From positions 62,001-126,000 of the forward strand of contig JBBHKE010001118.1 in assembly GCA_037447655.1 (NCBI GenBank): a stretch of 64,000 nt of DNA, written 5' to 3'. The stretch's first letter is position 1, and each line of letters begins with the position of its first letter. The notes under the pieces are model-generated. The model made no database searches, was not told the origin of the DNA, and saw only the letters and a program-made list of their open reading frames with translations. This stretch comes from Zygnema cylindricum (taxonomy: Eukaryota > Streptophyta > Zygnematophyceae > Zygnematales > Zygnemataceae). The position numbers and the translations under genes are program-made. This document shows, piece by piece, positions 52,791 through 63,137 of this stretch.

Positions 52791-52880
52791 CGCTCATAAG
52801 GTAACTAAGGTATCTCACCCAAACGAGCCAGGAAAAACAAACCGCTCATAAGGTAACTAAGGTATCTCACCCAAACGAGC
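52777..52880. repeat. 52-bp tandem duplication before RT of A8
   Basis: The segment starting CAGGAAAAA and ending CCCAAACGAGC occurs twice in direct succession (52777-52828, 52829-52880) with one base different. It encodes the AHKVTKVSHPNE stretch and, not being a multiple of 3, shifts the frame. Confidence 0.9.
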
Positions 52881-52884
52881 CTAT

Positions 52885-54440
52885 GTTATACTTGGAGGCA
52901 GTGAACAGTCCGGAGAAAGACAAAAGGATTAGAGCCATAAATGATGAGATGGCTTCTATCATGGAAGCAAATACCTGGGACTAGCAGACTGTCCTTCAAA
53001 CACAAAACGGATTTGGTGTAAATGTGTTTTTAAACTAAAATTGAACCCTGATAATACCATTGAGAGATATAAGGGTCGATTGGTAGCGAAAGGGTTCACC
53101 CTAAAGGAGGGGATTGACTATGAGGAGATATTTGCTCTAGATGTTCAGTTCCCATCAGTAAGGATTCTCCTCGCTTTCGAAGAAGACATGGAAATACACC
53201 TCATGGATTTTAAGATTTTTTTAATGGTGAGTTAGAGGAAGAGATTTTCATGGGGCAACCAGTTAGATTGTGGGAGGAAGAAGAAAGAGAAAGGGTGCAG
53301 GCTCATAAAGTCCTTATGCAAATTGAAGCAGGCGCCTCAATAGTGGAATAAGAAATTAGATGAGTTTCTCACTGGTTTGGGATGTATCCGGATCAGCTTT
53401 TACCATTCTTTCTATATGTTTTAGGATGAGAATAGTGTCATTGTGGATGATCCACTTCTGTTCAGTAATGCTTTGGAAAAGATCAATAGGCTTAAGAAAG
53501 ATTTAGAAGTAGATTTGATATGAAGGATTTAGGTGAAGCAAAATATATTTTAGGGATCCAAACGGAGAGAGAGAGGGGGAAAAGGATTATCATACTTACT
53601 CAGAAAGAAGCAATAGGTGATATGCTTGAAAAATTCTAGATGGAAAAGGCTAATAGTTGTACCACTCCCATGGACTTGAAAAAATTAAGTGATAGGAGTG
53701 TAGAAGGAGGAATGATGATATTAGATGATCAAATGAGTCCAGAGAAGAGAGAGTTTATGAATTCTATCCCTTATAGACAGGTCGTAGGAAGTTTGATCTA
53801 TTTTATGAACTGTACCAAGCCGGACATAGCGGCAGCTTTAGGAGTCCTCAGTAGGAGTCTTAATGATCCTAGAAAGAGAGATTTGGAGGCAGCCAAGAAA
53901 GTCATGAGATATCTCGTAGCAACTAGAGAGTTATGGTTCCATTTGGGAGGGGAGCACACTAACATCACTACTTGGAGTGATGCTAGTTATCGGGACGCAC
54001 CTATGAGAAGATGCAATTTTAGGTATGTGTTGTATGTTGGGGAAAGTGTTTCATGTTGGAGCAGTATGCAACAAAAGGTGGTTGCTCAGTCTACTATGGA
54101 GGCTGAGTACATGGCCTCTTGTTCTACTGTGAAAGAGTTGATGTTGGTCAAATCCTTATTGCAAAAACTGGGTAGATGAAGGAGGGAGTGCATGAAGTGT
54201 TTTGTGATTATTAAGCTACCATTACAATTGCTGCTAATCTAAAATATCATTTTAAAGCTAAGCATATTGATATAAGATTAATTTTTGTAAGAGAAAAAGT
54301 TGAGAATTAGATTGTGAATATTGTATATAAATCTGATGAGGAAATGGTGGCAGATATGATGACAAAACCTGTGCCTTGTCCCAAATAAAAATATTGATGA
54401 TAAAAGTGTGGATTAAAACTAAAGTTAAAGTTAGACTAGA
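52885..54440 (+). pseudogene. reverse transcriptase and RNase H of A8
   Basis: RT remnants: AINDEMASIMEANTW, TIERYKGRLVAKGFTLKEG, a damaged QMD region, LKQAPQ then a stop, and only VDD left of the catalytic motif near 53445. RNase H is better: 53640-54179 open, with PYRQVVGSLIYFMNC, WSDASYRDAPMRRC, SSMQQKVVAQSTMEAEYMAS. After 54179 CD-YxATIT, KYHFKAKHIDI and TKPVPCPK are interrupted by stops. Confidence 0.8.
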
Positions 54441-54452
54441 TAAAAAGGGTAG

Positions 54453-55454
54453 TGTTGAAATTATTATATTTATATAGTTTTTTCTAAGTCTAAATAGCTG
54501 AGTAAAATCGGAAAAGAAAAAGGCGGACATCCTGCCTCCACCTCCTCTATCTACACACCATACTTGTTGTAGTCACTAAGGGATAGAGAAGGTGGTTGAG
54601 CCATGGCTGTCCTAGCTAAGTAGGCACGACTAAAGGGTGACTAACGTCACCCTCAACAAAAGGTTCAGTTCGGCAGGGCTCGAACCTCTAACCAGTACAG
54701 TGTGGCGTAGCCGTTAGCTCTAACCAGTCTATCGTAGAAATCCGTTACGATATATTAGGTTTGATAAATATATAAAGAATGTTCAGACCATGAATTCGAT
54801 TAACAGAATGACAAACGAAAGAAATAGAACCAAGTATATATGTGCGAACATTATCTCGCACGAAACAAATGAATCTGACAATTGTTTTGGCGGCCGACAT
54901 TTAATGTTATATTTAATCCGACGGCGTATATCACTGCAGAGATCGTGGAATGGTCATTTTACCGTTTAAGGATGTGGCATAACGTGGCGCAACGTGGAGG
55001 GATAATATTTGGTCACACGAATTCTGGGGAACAAAAGGACGAGTTAAATGTGGACACGCGTCCACTAAATGGCCTTGCCGTACACATGCCGTAAAGAAAG
55101 TGCATCGGTCGTATTACCAATCTGTACTTGAAAGTCATTTGATTAGTTTTTACGTGAATAGATAAGGGTTGTGAGAGGGGTTTAGGACTTAGAGAATTTG
55201 GTAGGTAGTAACCTCTCTCCCTTTGAGAGTTTTATAAACTTGGCATATTTGCCACCTAATAACTAATCGGCTCGTTGGCCATTTTCACTGATTCTTTTTC
55301 CTACCGACTCAAGGGAATACAAGCTACACAAGGGTGCAGTCAAACTGTTAGTTTGCCATCTTGGGCGGAAGTGATTGTGACCTGAAGTGGATTAGTTAAA
55401 AACTATCTAGAGGCTTCCTGTATTCTTTTGTCCAATAGAGGACACAGAATTGCA
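54453..55454 (+). repeat. 3' LTR of A8
   Basis: TGTTGAAATTATTATATTTATATAG at 54453, after AAAAAGGGTAG, to TTGCA at 55454. Hairpin 54538-54595 (CCACCTCCTCTATC with GATAGAGAAGGTGG, 13 of 14 paired); antisense B-box-like 54676-54686; TATA box 55233-55239. Confidence 0.85.
54538..54595 (+). promoter_or_regulatory. Conserved U3 hairpin, A8 3' LTR
   Basis: Arms differ completely from those in the 55655 LTR yet still pair; the loop again carries CCATACTTGTTGTAGTCACT. Confidence 0.65.
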
Positions 55455-55654
55455 CGTAGTACCTTTCTGTACTTTACACTCATATGATTTGTTTGTACTT
55501 CAGTAGATAGGAGCTGTGAGAGGGGGTTAGGACTTAGGAAAATCTGGTAGATAGCCACCTCTCTCTAAAAGAGCTTTGTATAAACTTGGCATTTTTGCCG
55601 GCTCATAACATATCGGCTGGTTGGCCGTTTTCAGTGATTCTTTTTGCTACAGAC
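55455..55654 (+). repeat. Family-A LTR fragment (R region)
   Basis: GTAGTACCTTTCTGTAC through TATA box 55579-55585 to AGAC at 55654: a 200-bp piece of LTR between two full LTRs. Confidence 0.75.
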
Positions 55655-56639
55655 TGTTGAAATAAGTAGCTTTTGGTATTTTCTAGGTCCAAAATAATTA
55701 GCGGAAACAAGTAAAGAAAATGCAGTCAACTAGCCTCCATCTCTTCTCTCTTGCCCCCATACTTGTTGTAGTCACTGAAGGAGAGAGAGAGCGATGGAGC
55801 CATGGCTGCCTTAGCTCCATAGGAAGGACTAAAGAGTGGTTTAACTAACACTCAACAAAATTTTGAGTCCGCCAAGACTCGAACCCTCGACCGGCAAGGC
55901 GCAGCGTAGCCGTTAGCATTAACCAGTTTGTCGTAAAGGTCCATTAGGAGATATAGGGTTTGATAAGTATTTAAACTATTGTACAATAGTGAAACCATTA
56001 TACTGAAATATGGAGGAATAAACATAGAATTTGTTATGGTTTAGTGCGAATGTCATTTCGCACGAAACAATTGAATCGGACATTTGTTTCAACAGTCGTT
56101 ATTTAATGTCGGATTTAATCTGACGGCGCACATCATCGCCGAGATCGCGGAATGGTCACTTTGGCTTTTATGGACGTGGCATGACCTAGTGGCGCGTGGA
56201 AGGATGACATTTAGCCGCGGGATATCTGGAGAATATACGATAGAGTGGAAAAGTTACACGCATCCACTCAGTAGCCTTGTGGTACACCAGCAGTAAAGAA
56301 AAGACATCGGTCGTAGTACCTTTTCTATACTTTACAGTTATATAATTAGTTTGTACTTCAGTAGATAGGGGTTCTGAAAGAGGTTTAGGAGTTAGGAAAT
56401 TTAGGTAGGTAGTCAACTCTATCACTAAAAGAGATTTGTATAAATTGGCATTTTTGCCTGCTTATAACCTTACCTACTGGCTACTGCTCGGATTCATTTC
56501 CACAGCACTGGGAGTACAGGCCACAAGTGGCCAATCGAATCACACCGGCCTTGTAGACAGTGCAAGGTGGGCTTAAAGTTAGTAAAATAATTATCTAGAG
56601 GCTTCGTATTCTCTAGTCCAATGGAGGGACAGAATTGCA
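55655..56639 (+). repeat. 5' LTR of A9
   Basis: TGTTGAAATAAGTAGC at 55655 to TTGCA at 56639. Its first 70 bases closely match the LTR beginning at 63785, so the two are probably the pair of A9. Hairpin 55735-55799; antisense B-box-like 55875-55885; TATA-like 56439-56445. The following PBS is damaged (GGCATCCCACCC at 56640). Confidence 0.85.
55735..55799 (+). promoter_or_regulatory. Conserved U3 hairpin, A9 5' LTR
   Basis: CTCCATC...TCTTCTCTCTTGCC pairs with GGAGAGAGAGAGC-GATGGAG; loop CCCATACTTGTTGTAGTCACTGA. Directly followed by GCCATGGCTGCC. Confidence 0.65.
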
Positions 56640-57730
56640 GGCATCCCACCCTCTAGGGTGCCCACTTTCAATGGATCTAGGTTCATCTATTGGGAAGCCA
56701 TGATGATGGGAGCTTTGTGCGAAAAACGATACTGGGGTATCATCAGTGGACAAGTGAAACGTCCACATTCGAAACTCCACCATGATTTAGAGGAGTAAGG
56801 TTTCCTACACCAACACCTGCCTTAGCGGAGGAGGCATATGATGGGGACAACAGTGTGTCCGACAAGGGGAAAGGGAAGGAGACACCCCTTACTCTTATTG
56901 CGACAGTACCAGAAGCGGCGACGGTGAAGACAGCGGAGAACAATACTCAAATGTGGGAGGATGTAAACATGGCAGCCTAGAACTTCATTTCCGAGGCACC
57001 TCACTCAAGCTTTGGCCACCCGTCATCTTCAAATTTACAAGGCTGAGGAGTTTTCGGTGAGTTTGGTGGAGATTTATAGAGCTGAAACTATTTAGGAGCT
57101 GCAGTTGGCTGAGCAAAAGCTAGTGAGTTACACTTACAAAGGAGGAAAAATGTTAGATTATTGTGATGAGCTTTCTTGTTTGTATATGGAGATGGAATGA
57201 GTTAACACCATTATTATGAAGGTACCAGATGAGTACGAGAACAAAGTGTACCTAGTACAGGAAATGCATGATAGTCCATGGAAATGGAAAACAATGGTCA
57301 GGATGATACTTGTGCAGGAAAACACAATGGAGATTAGGAGAGGAGGAAAGATTATTCAAGCTTTAGCAGGAGGAGGGGACCGATAGGAGAATGACCCGAA
57401 GAAATCGTACAAAGGGGAAAGAGGTTATTTTTGAGGAACGAGCCCCCCAAAAGGCTTTTGTCATTTTTGCAAAAAGCATGGACACTTCATCGTAGATTGT
57501 GTCAAGTTGTCGAACTAATACTTCAAGAGAATCCTGGAGGGAGTTATTCCACAGGGAAGAAAAAGGCACTTGTGGTTACAAATGTGACAAGAGAAACCGA
57601 GAATGAGTCTTCTTACGAGGATGGGGAGCTTCTTCTTAACGAGAGTCTGGAGGAGAAGAAGATCCCTCGGAGACAGAAGTGTGCCCTTGGAGCAATTCGA
57701 AAGCTCCACAGGAATGATAAATCATCGACT
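56640..57730 (+). pseudogene. gag of A9
   Basis: HPPSRVPTFNG-type start, EAMMMGALCEKRYWGI, SVSDKGKGKETPLTLIA, then a shifted MAA*NFI, ALATRHLQIYKAEE, SYTYKGGKMLDYCDELSC, VPDEYENKVYLVQEM, zinc knuckle CHFCKKHGHFIVDC near 57460-57500, and 57540-57690 with LLLNESLEEKKIPRRQKCALG. Several frameshifts and stops. Confidence 0.8.
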
Positions 57731-58136
57731 CAAGTGCTTGGATGCATATGTATCCTGATAAGGAACTCTTCACTAAGCAAAGGAAGATCACTACTGGAAA
57801 GATAGAATATGGGGATGGGATAGTGGTTACCACAGAACTAGTGGGGTCGGTAGATCTGAAAGTCTTAGTGGATGGTAAGACTTCTATACTTACATTCTCT
57901 GATGTACTCTACATTCCTCTGCTGAGTAAAAATTTTGTTTGAACGTAAGTGTTAGATTACAAAGAGTTTGATACGCTCACTAGAAATGGAGGCTTTACGG
58001 CTAAGTATGAGGATGAAGTTTACTTCACTACAGATAAGGGTAGTTAAGGAATGTTTAGTCTTAACTTGAGTAATGAAAAGAAATATGCTTACTATGTTGG
58101 TGTTCCTAAGGTGATGATTTGGCATAAGCGGTTGGG
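57731..58136 (+). pseudogene. protease and pre-integrase of A9
   Basis: Damaged protease box (IIDSSAWMHMYPDKEL), LVGSVDLKVLVDGKTSILTFSDVLYIPLLSKN, a stop, then KYAYYVGVPKVMIWHKRLG. It ends at 58136 inside the integrase zinc finger. Confidence 0.75.
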
Positions 58137-58285
58137 TATACGACGGCAGTCTATAGCCGTCCATATATACGGCTGGTCTCTTCAGGGTATGTTCATCATA
58201 TAAAAGTGCATGTGTTACACGAAAATTCACAGATGGATGGGACAACCACCGAGTTCGACCCTCAAGGAGGGAAACAAGTTCTTTT

Positions 58286-58636
58286 ATGAGTGACGGACAA
58301 GACTCGTCCGATGACAAAACGCTTACTCCTTCCGTCGACGAATTGGTGTACTTTTCGACTGTCTATGTTTTTCGGAATATGGTGAAAGGGGAAGGAAAGG
58401 AGAAATTTGCTGCCACAAAAAATGGAGTGGAGGAAGAGGTAACAGAAAAGGATTTGTCCATTGTAAATGTTTTTGATGACAGATTGGTGAGTGATATAAA
58501 CCTACGAAAAGAAGGGATTAAAATAGGAGTTGAAGGGAGTGAAGGGCACCCAAAAGTTGAAATGGAACGAAATGAAAATAGTGTGGTCAACGAAGATAGT
58601 GTGGAAGAAGAGAGTGAAAAAGGTTTGGTTTTGTGA
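58286..58636 (+). CDS. Hypothetical acidic ORF, 116 codons
   Basis: Starts MSDGQDSSDDKTLTPSVDEL, then YFSTVYVFRNMVKGEG and a Glu/Lys/Asp-rich C-terminal half (EEEVTEKDLS, EGSEGHPKVEME, EEESEKG). No domain recognised, no signal peptide or membrane segment. Seventeen bases after its stop a second charged ORF begins. Position upstream of a polypurine tract suggests it belongs to a nonautonomous retroelement; it could be the acidic linker that separates integrase from RT in copia elements. Reading-frame shadow cannot be excluded. Confidence 0.35.
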   Translation: MSDGQDSSDDKTLTPSVDELVYFSTVYVFRNMVKGEGKEKFAATKNGVEEEVTEKDLSIVNVFDDRLVSDINLRKEGIKIGVEGSEGHPKVEMERNENSVVNEDSVEEESEKGLVL

Positions 58637-58653
58637 CTCTTTCTTGTGATTAA

Positions 58654-59040
58654 TTGATATGTGAGAATGACATACAAAGGGAAGGGATTCTTGAACAGAC
58701 GAGAGTTAGAGAAGTTAACTTAAATTTGGTTGAAAAACATTCTTTAGAGATGGAGAATACTAAACCGAAAACAAAACTTAGAGAACAGCAAAGAGAAGAT
58801 GACAAGAAAAGTAGTGAAAATGAAGATGATGATAAGAGAAGAAATGGAGAACTCACAAAAGATGGGGAATTAACATCAGAAGTGGAAAAGAATGTGGATT
58901 TGAAAATTAATAAACTCAGCGAAAGACTGGTAGAAACTCTTAAGAAAATGAGGCTCAAAAAGGAAGTTTATGGGTGCAAAAAAGATCATAATATTGGAGG
59001 AATATGGAAAATAAGAAAGGCTATTAAAAGAAGCAAATAG
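58654..59040 (+). CDS. Hypothetical charged ORF, 128 codons
   Basis: Highly charged, with Lys, Glu, Asp and Arg making up about half of the residues (REQQREDDKKSSENEDDDKRR), a probable helical stretch LKINKLSERLVETLKKMRLKK that could form a coiled coil, and a basic end KIRKAIKRSK. No known domain. It follows the previous ORF closely and precedes the copia-like Pol end. Function unknown; probably a retroelement protein fragment. Confidence 0.35.
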   Translation: MICENDIQREGILEQTRVREVNLNLVEKHSLEMENTKPKTKLREQQREDDKKSSENEDDDKRRNGELTKDGELTSEVEKNVDLKINKLSERLVETLKKMRLKKEVYGCKKDHNIGGIWKIRKAIKRSK

Positions 59041-59462
59041 CAGCTAAATGAAATGGGGATCAGAATGAAAATCTTCAGGATGCATACACTTAAGGGGAGT
59101 GGCAGATCTACGGAAAAATACCAAAATTCAGTGAGGAAATCCACATGTTGTAGAGGTAGTGGGGAGACAAACCATAGGAGAAGTATAAATTCTATAAGGA
59201 GACCAGAATGTAGTAAGAAAACAAGAAGATGAAACAGATTAACAAATACTAGTTGGAGAAGAAACCAACTCCAAGTGCGGCAACACAAAAGACCGGAAAA
59301 GATATTTTTGAGGTGAAATTACCGACACCTTCAATGGGAAAAATCATTTTTTAAACGGGGGAAATATTGGAGTGATTGGTATGGTGACTAAAGGTTTGAA
59401 AAAATCTTAGATTTACCAGTATATGATTGCTTAAAACTAAAACATCCAAAACTTAGGAGGAG

Positions 59463-59605
59463 TGTTGTTTTTCTAAAGTTTTGGATGTTTAGTAATTTTG
59501 TTTTAACTCTAAATATTTTCTAAGTTCTTGCTTTTGTATATACTTTCATTACAGTAGAAAGATCTACAGGCGGAGTGAAGTACTGAGTCTAAAGATTTAG
59601 CGGAG
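59463..59605 (+). repeat. LTR-start fragment and family-B-like 3' UTR
   Basis: TGTTGTTTTTCTAAAGTTTTGG at 59463 looks like an LTR beginning. Before 59606 the sequence ACTGAGTCTAAAGATTTAGCGGAG mirrors the family-B polypurine area (AAGTCTAAAGCTTTAGGGGAG). Confidence 0.5.
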
Positions 59606-61031
59606 TGTTGTAATTTGAAAGCTTTAGTCCTCAGTAGATGAGGCTGTGAGGGGAGAACTTTAGGACTTAGAATATTTTTTGGGAAGCATGATGTAATACT
59701 TACCATATATAGGGTGACAATAGCAGAAGTAGTCTTGAGTATGAACTTTAGGACTTAGAATATTTTTTGGGAAGCATGATGTAATACTTACCATATATAG
59801 GGTGACAATAGCAGAAGTAGTCATGAGTATGTTGTACTTGTGCAGGGACACGTGTTGACAGTCAAAGATTGTACAGGTTTTACCGAAAAGTCCCGACGAC
59901 CATTTACACGTGTCGTATATCGGACAAATGGATTCGCATAATTGGACGGACATAATCTGAATCACATTTAAAGGAAATATATGGTACGGTCTGCCGTAAT
60001 GACCGTTGATTCAAATCGTGTCAACGGAGACGACTCACGCGGGACCACAAGTGACTAAGCACGCCGTACGCGCTCAGGTGCTTCGTACCACATGACCACA
60101 CTCGGTTGGACTTATGCGACCTATGGTGAGAAACGCGACAAAAACGAACGACGGATACGAATCGAGTTGACGAACTCGATTCGAAGTGGGACCACATTCG
60201 TACAATGCTACTAGACGCGCGTCAATTACTGCTAAGATTTACTCTACATCTAATGGCGATCCGCAAATTCGAAGTTGAGTTGTACGGACGCTTACAACCG
60301 TTTGGACGAACTCACTAATTGCTAACTAAGCAAGTTGCACAATTCATGTACGGCACGTATTTGTAAATATCTGAAACAACTCTAATTTGTATGTAGTGAG
60401 TTAGTTTTTAGTGTTGCAATAGTGAAATTTGATAAAAGTCATATTTAGGGTTTGGAAGCACCTCCGGTAAAGTAGACGTATCGTTGACGTACATTGTCCG
60501 TATTTAGTACAGTAATTAACTACACGTGTAGCTATTTTATTAGGTTAGGGCTCAGTATATAACTTTGTGAGTATAAACTTGTAGGACTTAGTTTATTCTA
60601 TCATCAGCTGGATTTATCAAAGTAATGGCAGACTGCTTTTCTGCATCTTTGACCTGTCAGTGTGATCACTCTAATTGATATCTGGATATGAAACTTTGTG
60701 TGTATGTTATATAATATAGAAACTATATGGTTGTATAGTTTCATTTTGTTCTGCTGTTTCTGTAGAATTCTGTGAGAGATTTAATTGGTTAGTTTGATAA
60801 GCTGTCAGCTGTTTTTAGGAAACTCTGGAGCTCATAACTTATGGATTCCTTTCTGGATCAGTCTTTAATTTTGTGAAGTTATAGTGTCTAGTATATACTG
60901 CATATTGGTGTAATTTGAGGTGATTTTGTATATTGTGGAGTAATCAGTGTTGTCTGAAACACAGCTGTTCTGGGGTAGTCTGTGGGTGTTTTCCGTGAGT
61001 AATCCATGGCTGAAATAGGCCAAGGACAACA
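59606..61031 (+). repeat. Third family-B-like LTR (B3), about 1.43 kb
   Basis: TGTTGTAATTTGAAAGCTTTAGTCCTCAG at 59606 matches the start of the B1 LTR in layout; the end is GGACAACA at 61031. An ATG at 61005 reads MAEIGQGQQ up to the LTR end, so gag again seems to start inside the LTR. A9 integrase sequence follows at 61032. No B3 interior is present, and no target duplication was found. Confidence 0.65.
59655..59830. repeat. 88-bp tandem duplication in the B3 LTR
   Basis: Units 59655-59742 and 59743-59830 start GAACTTTAGGACTTAG and differ at a single visible base (CTTGAG versus CATGAG), so the duplication is recent. Confidence 0.95.
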
Positions 61032-62130
61032 GAAATGATGGATGATTATAGTGGCTCTGCTCAAGGTAAGGCTCACAGACTTCCTTTTCCCAAAGGCGCC
61101 ACATATATAGTTGAAAAAGTATTAGACTTGTTCCACACAGATATTTGGGGTCGTGCAAAAGAACCTTCGGCTGGAGGAAAGAGGTTTATGATGACAATAA
61201 CCAATGACTGGTCTAAATACTCTAGAGTCTACTTTCTAAAAACAAAGTCTGAAGCATCAACTTACTTCAAAGAATATAAAGCCTGGAGTGAGAAGTTGCA
61301 TGAAACCCCCATTAAGAGGATAAAGAGTGACAATGAGGGGGAATATACCTCTAACCAGTTTGAGGAATATGTGAGAGAGGAGGGAGTGCAGCAGCATAAA
61401 ATTGAACCATATAACTTGGAACAAAATGGGGTAGTTGAGAGGTTGAATCGAACACTAGGAGATAGTCATGTAGTATGTTGGCCGACAAGAAAAAAGGAAA
61501 GAGATTTTGGGCAGAAGCAATGAACTATGCCAATTACATTAAGAATAGAATCCTTACCTCAGCTGTAAAGGGAGTGACACCTTATAAGCGATGGGTTGGA
61601 AGGAAACCAGATATCTCACACCTTAATGTATTCGGTAGCCAAGTTTACAGTCTTGACACGGATAGGAAAAACTGGAAACTAGATGGTGAGGGAAAACCTG
61701 GATAATTTGTAGGATATAATGAGGATGTCAAGGGATATAGAGTCTATGACTTAGCAAAGAAAGATATCATTCTGGTCAAACACTTAGTTGTCATGGATAA
61801 AGGGAAGTCATTTGACCGTTTCAAATATACAAAGAAGATAAGAATCAGATTTGAGTCCGAGAGTGAGGAGAACTCGGTTGTTCCCGAAACGGACATGAAT
61901 GAAACCGTGATTGCAGTTTCAGGGGAGATCCGAGATACAAGAGACTTACCAAAAATCTCACAAACTCCTATGGACTTCGAGGAGATAAAAGAAGTGGGAG
62001 AAAAACCAGCTCCCATGGACAAGGGAGCCGATGAGACAGTAAGGAGAAACCCAAGACTTCCATCCATTTGAGCTTCAGAGTTTGAGGGGGGAAGAAAGAG
62101 CAGTAAAAAGATAAAAAAAAAACAGGCCGC
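61032..62130 (+). pseudogene. integrase and linker of A9
   Basis: Resumes at EMMDDYSGSAQGKAHRLPFP: two zinc-finger Cys are changed (Tyr and Ser). Core: FHTDIWG, MTITNDWSKYSRVYFLK, SDNEGEYTSNQFEE, EQNGVVERLNRTLGDS. After a frameshift near 61468 the C-terminal part follows: MLADKKKGKRFWAEAMNYANY, VFGSQVYSLDTD, GYNEDVKGYRVYDLA, KHLVVMDKGKSFDRFKYTKK, then the acidic linker SESEENSVVPETDMNE and RRNPRLPS. Confidence 0.82.
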
Positions 62131-63120
62131 TCATAAGGTAACTAAGCTATCTCACCCATATGAGCCTCAGTCTTACTCAGAGGCAGTAAATAGTCTTAAG
62201 AAAGAAAGGTGGATTAGAGCCATAAATGATGAGATGGCTTCAATCATGGAAGCAAATACATGGGAGCTTACGGATTGTCCTCCTAACAGAAAACCTATTG
62301 GGTGTAAAGGGTACTTAAGCTAAAACAAAACCTAGCCAATACCATTGAGAGATATAAGGCTTGATTGGTAGCGAAAGGATTTACCAAAAAGGAGGGGATT
62401 GACTTTGTGGAGACCTTTGCTCCAATTGTTCGATTCCCATCAGTAAGTATTATCCTCGGTCTGGCAGCACCGAAAGACATGGAAATACACCAGATGGACA
62501 TTAAGAGTGCTTCTTTTAATGGTGAGTTAGAGGAAGAAATTTTCTTAAGGCAACCCGAAGGGTTCGTGGAGGCAAGAGAAGAGAGCAAAGTCTGCAGGCT
62601 CATAAAGTCATTATATGGACTGAAGCAGGCTCCCCGACAATGGAATAAAAAACTAGATGAGTTTTTTACAGGTATGTGATATATCTAGATCAGCTCTCAC
62701 CAATCTATCTATATGTTTGAAGATGAGAATACTGTCATTTTTATTGCAATTTATGTGGACAATTTGCTTGTATTGAGTAAGCCTTTGGAAAAGATCAATA
62801 AACTAAAGAAAGATCTTAGGGGCAAATTTGATATGAAGGATTTAGGTGAGGAAAAATATATTTTGGGGATCAAAGCGGAGAGAGATAGAAATAAAAGGAT
62901 TATCATACTTACTCAGAAAGAAGCAATAGGTAATATGCTTGAAAAATTTCAGATGGAAAAGGCTAATAGTTGTAGCACTCTGAGGGACTTAAAAAAAGTA
63001 AATGATGGGAGTGTAGAAGGAGGAATGATGATCTTAGATGATCAGATTAGTCCAGAGGAGAGAGAGTTTATGAAGTCTATCCCTTATAGACAGGTTATTG
63101 GAAGTTTGATATATTTTATA
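62131..63120 (+). pseudogene. reverse transcriptase of A9
   Basis: AAHKVTKLSHPYEPQSYSEA (62130-62185), KERWIRAINDEMASIMEANTWEL, a frameshift near 62305, VAKGFTKKEGIDFVETFAPIVRFPSV, QMDIKSASFNGELEEEIF, SLYGLKQAPRQW, a stop near 62678, then the catalytic site altered to YVDN (62752-62763). DLGEEKYILGIKAERD, MLEKFQMEKANSCSTL follow. Confidence 0.82.
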
Positions 63121-63137
63121 GTTTGATATATTTTATG
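63104..63137. repeat. 17-bp tandem duplication in A9
   Basis: GTTTGATATATTTTATA occurs at 63104-63120 and again at 63121-63137 with one change. It creates a stop and shifts the frame within GSLIYFMNC. Confidence 0.9.

Larger units (their letters stand above)
50152..54452 (+). mobile_element. Family-A copia element A8 interior
   Basis: Degraded PBS (GATATGGGCCCACC from 50153), gag, protease, integrase, linker, RT and RNase H between the LTRs at 49174 and 54453. Small deletions and many stops throughout. Confidence 0.85.
58137..59462 (+). other. Foreign block with unknown element interior
   Basis: Sequence unlike A or B, ending in a purine-rich tract (AAAACTTAGGAGGAG) and TG at 59463, i.e. 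the 3' end of another retroelement. Just upstream, near 59300-59345, DIFEVKLPTPSMGKI resembles the very end of copia Pol (DIFTKPLPTPK-type). It contains two hydrophilic ORFs. Confidence 0.5.

Noticed and set aside
55735-55799. Hammerhead ribozyme as in retrozymes
   Set aside because: The catalytic core words CTGATGA and GAAA are absent from the hairpin; only a stem with a conserved loop is seen.
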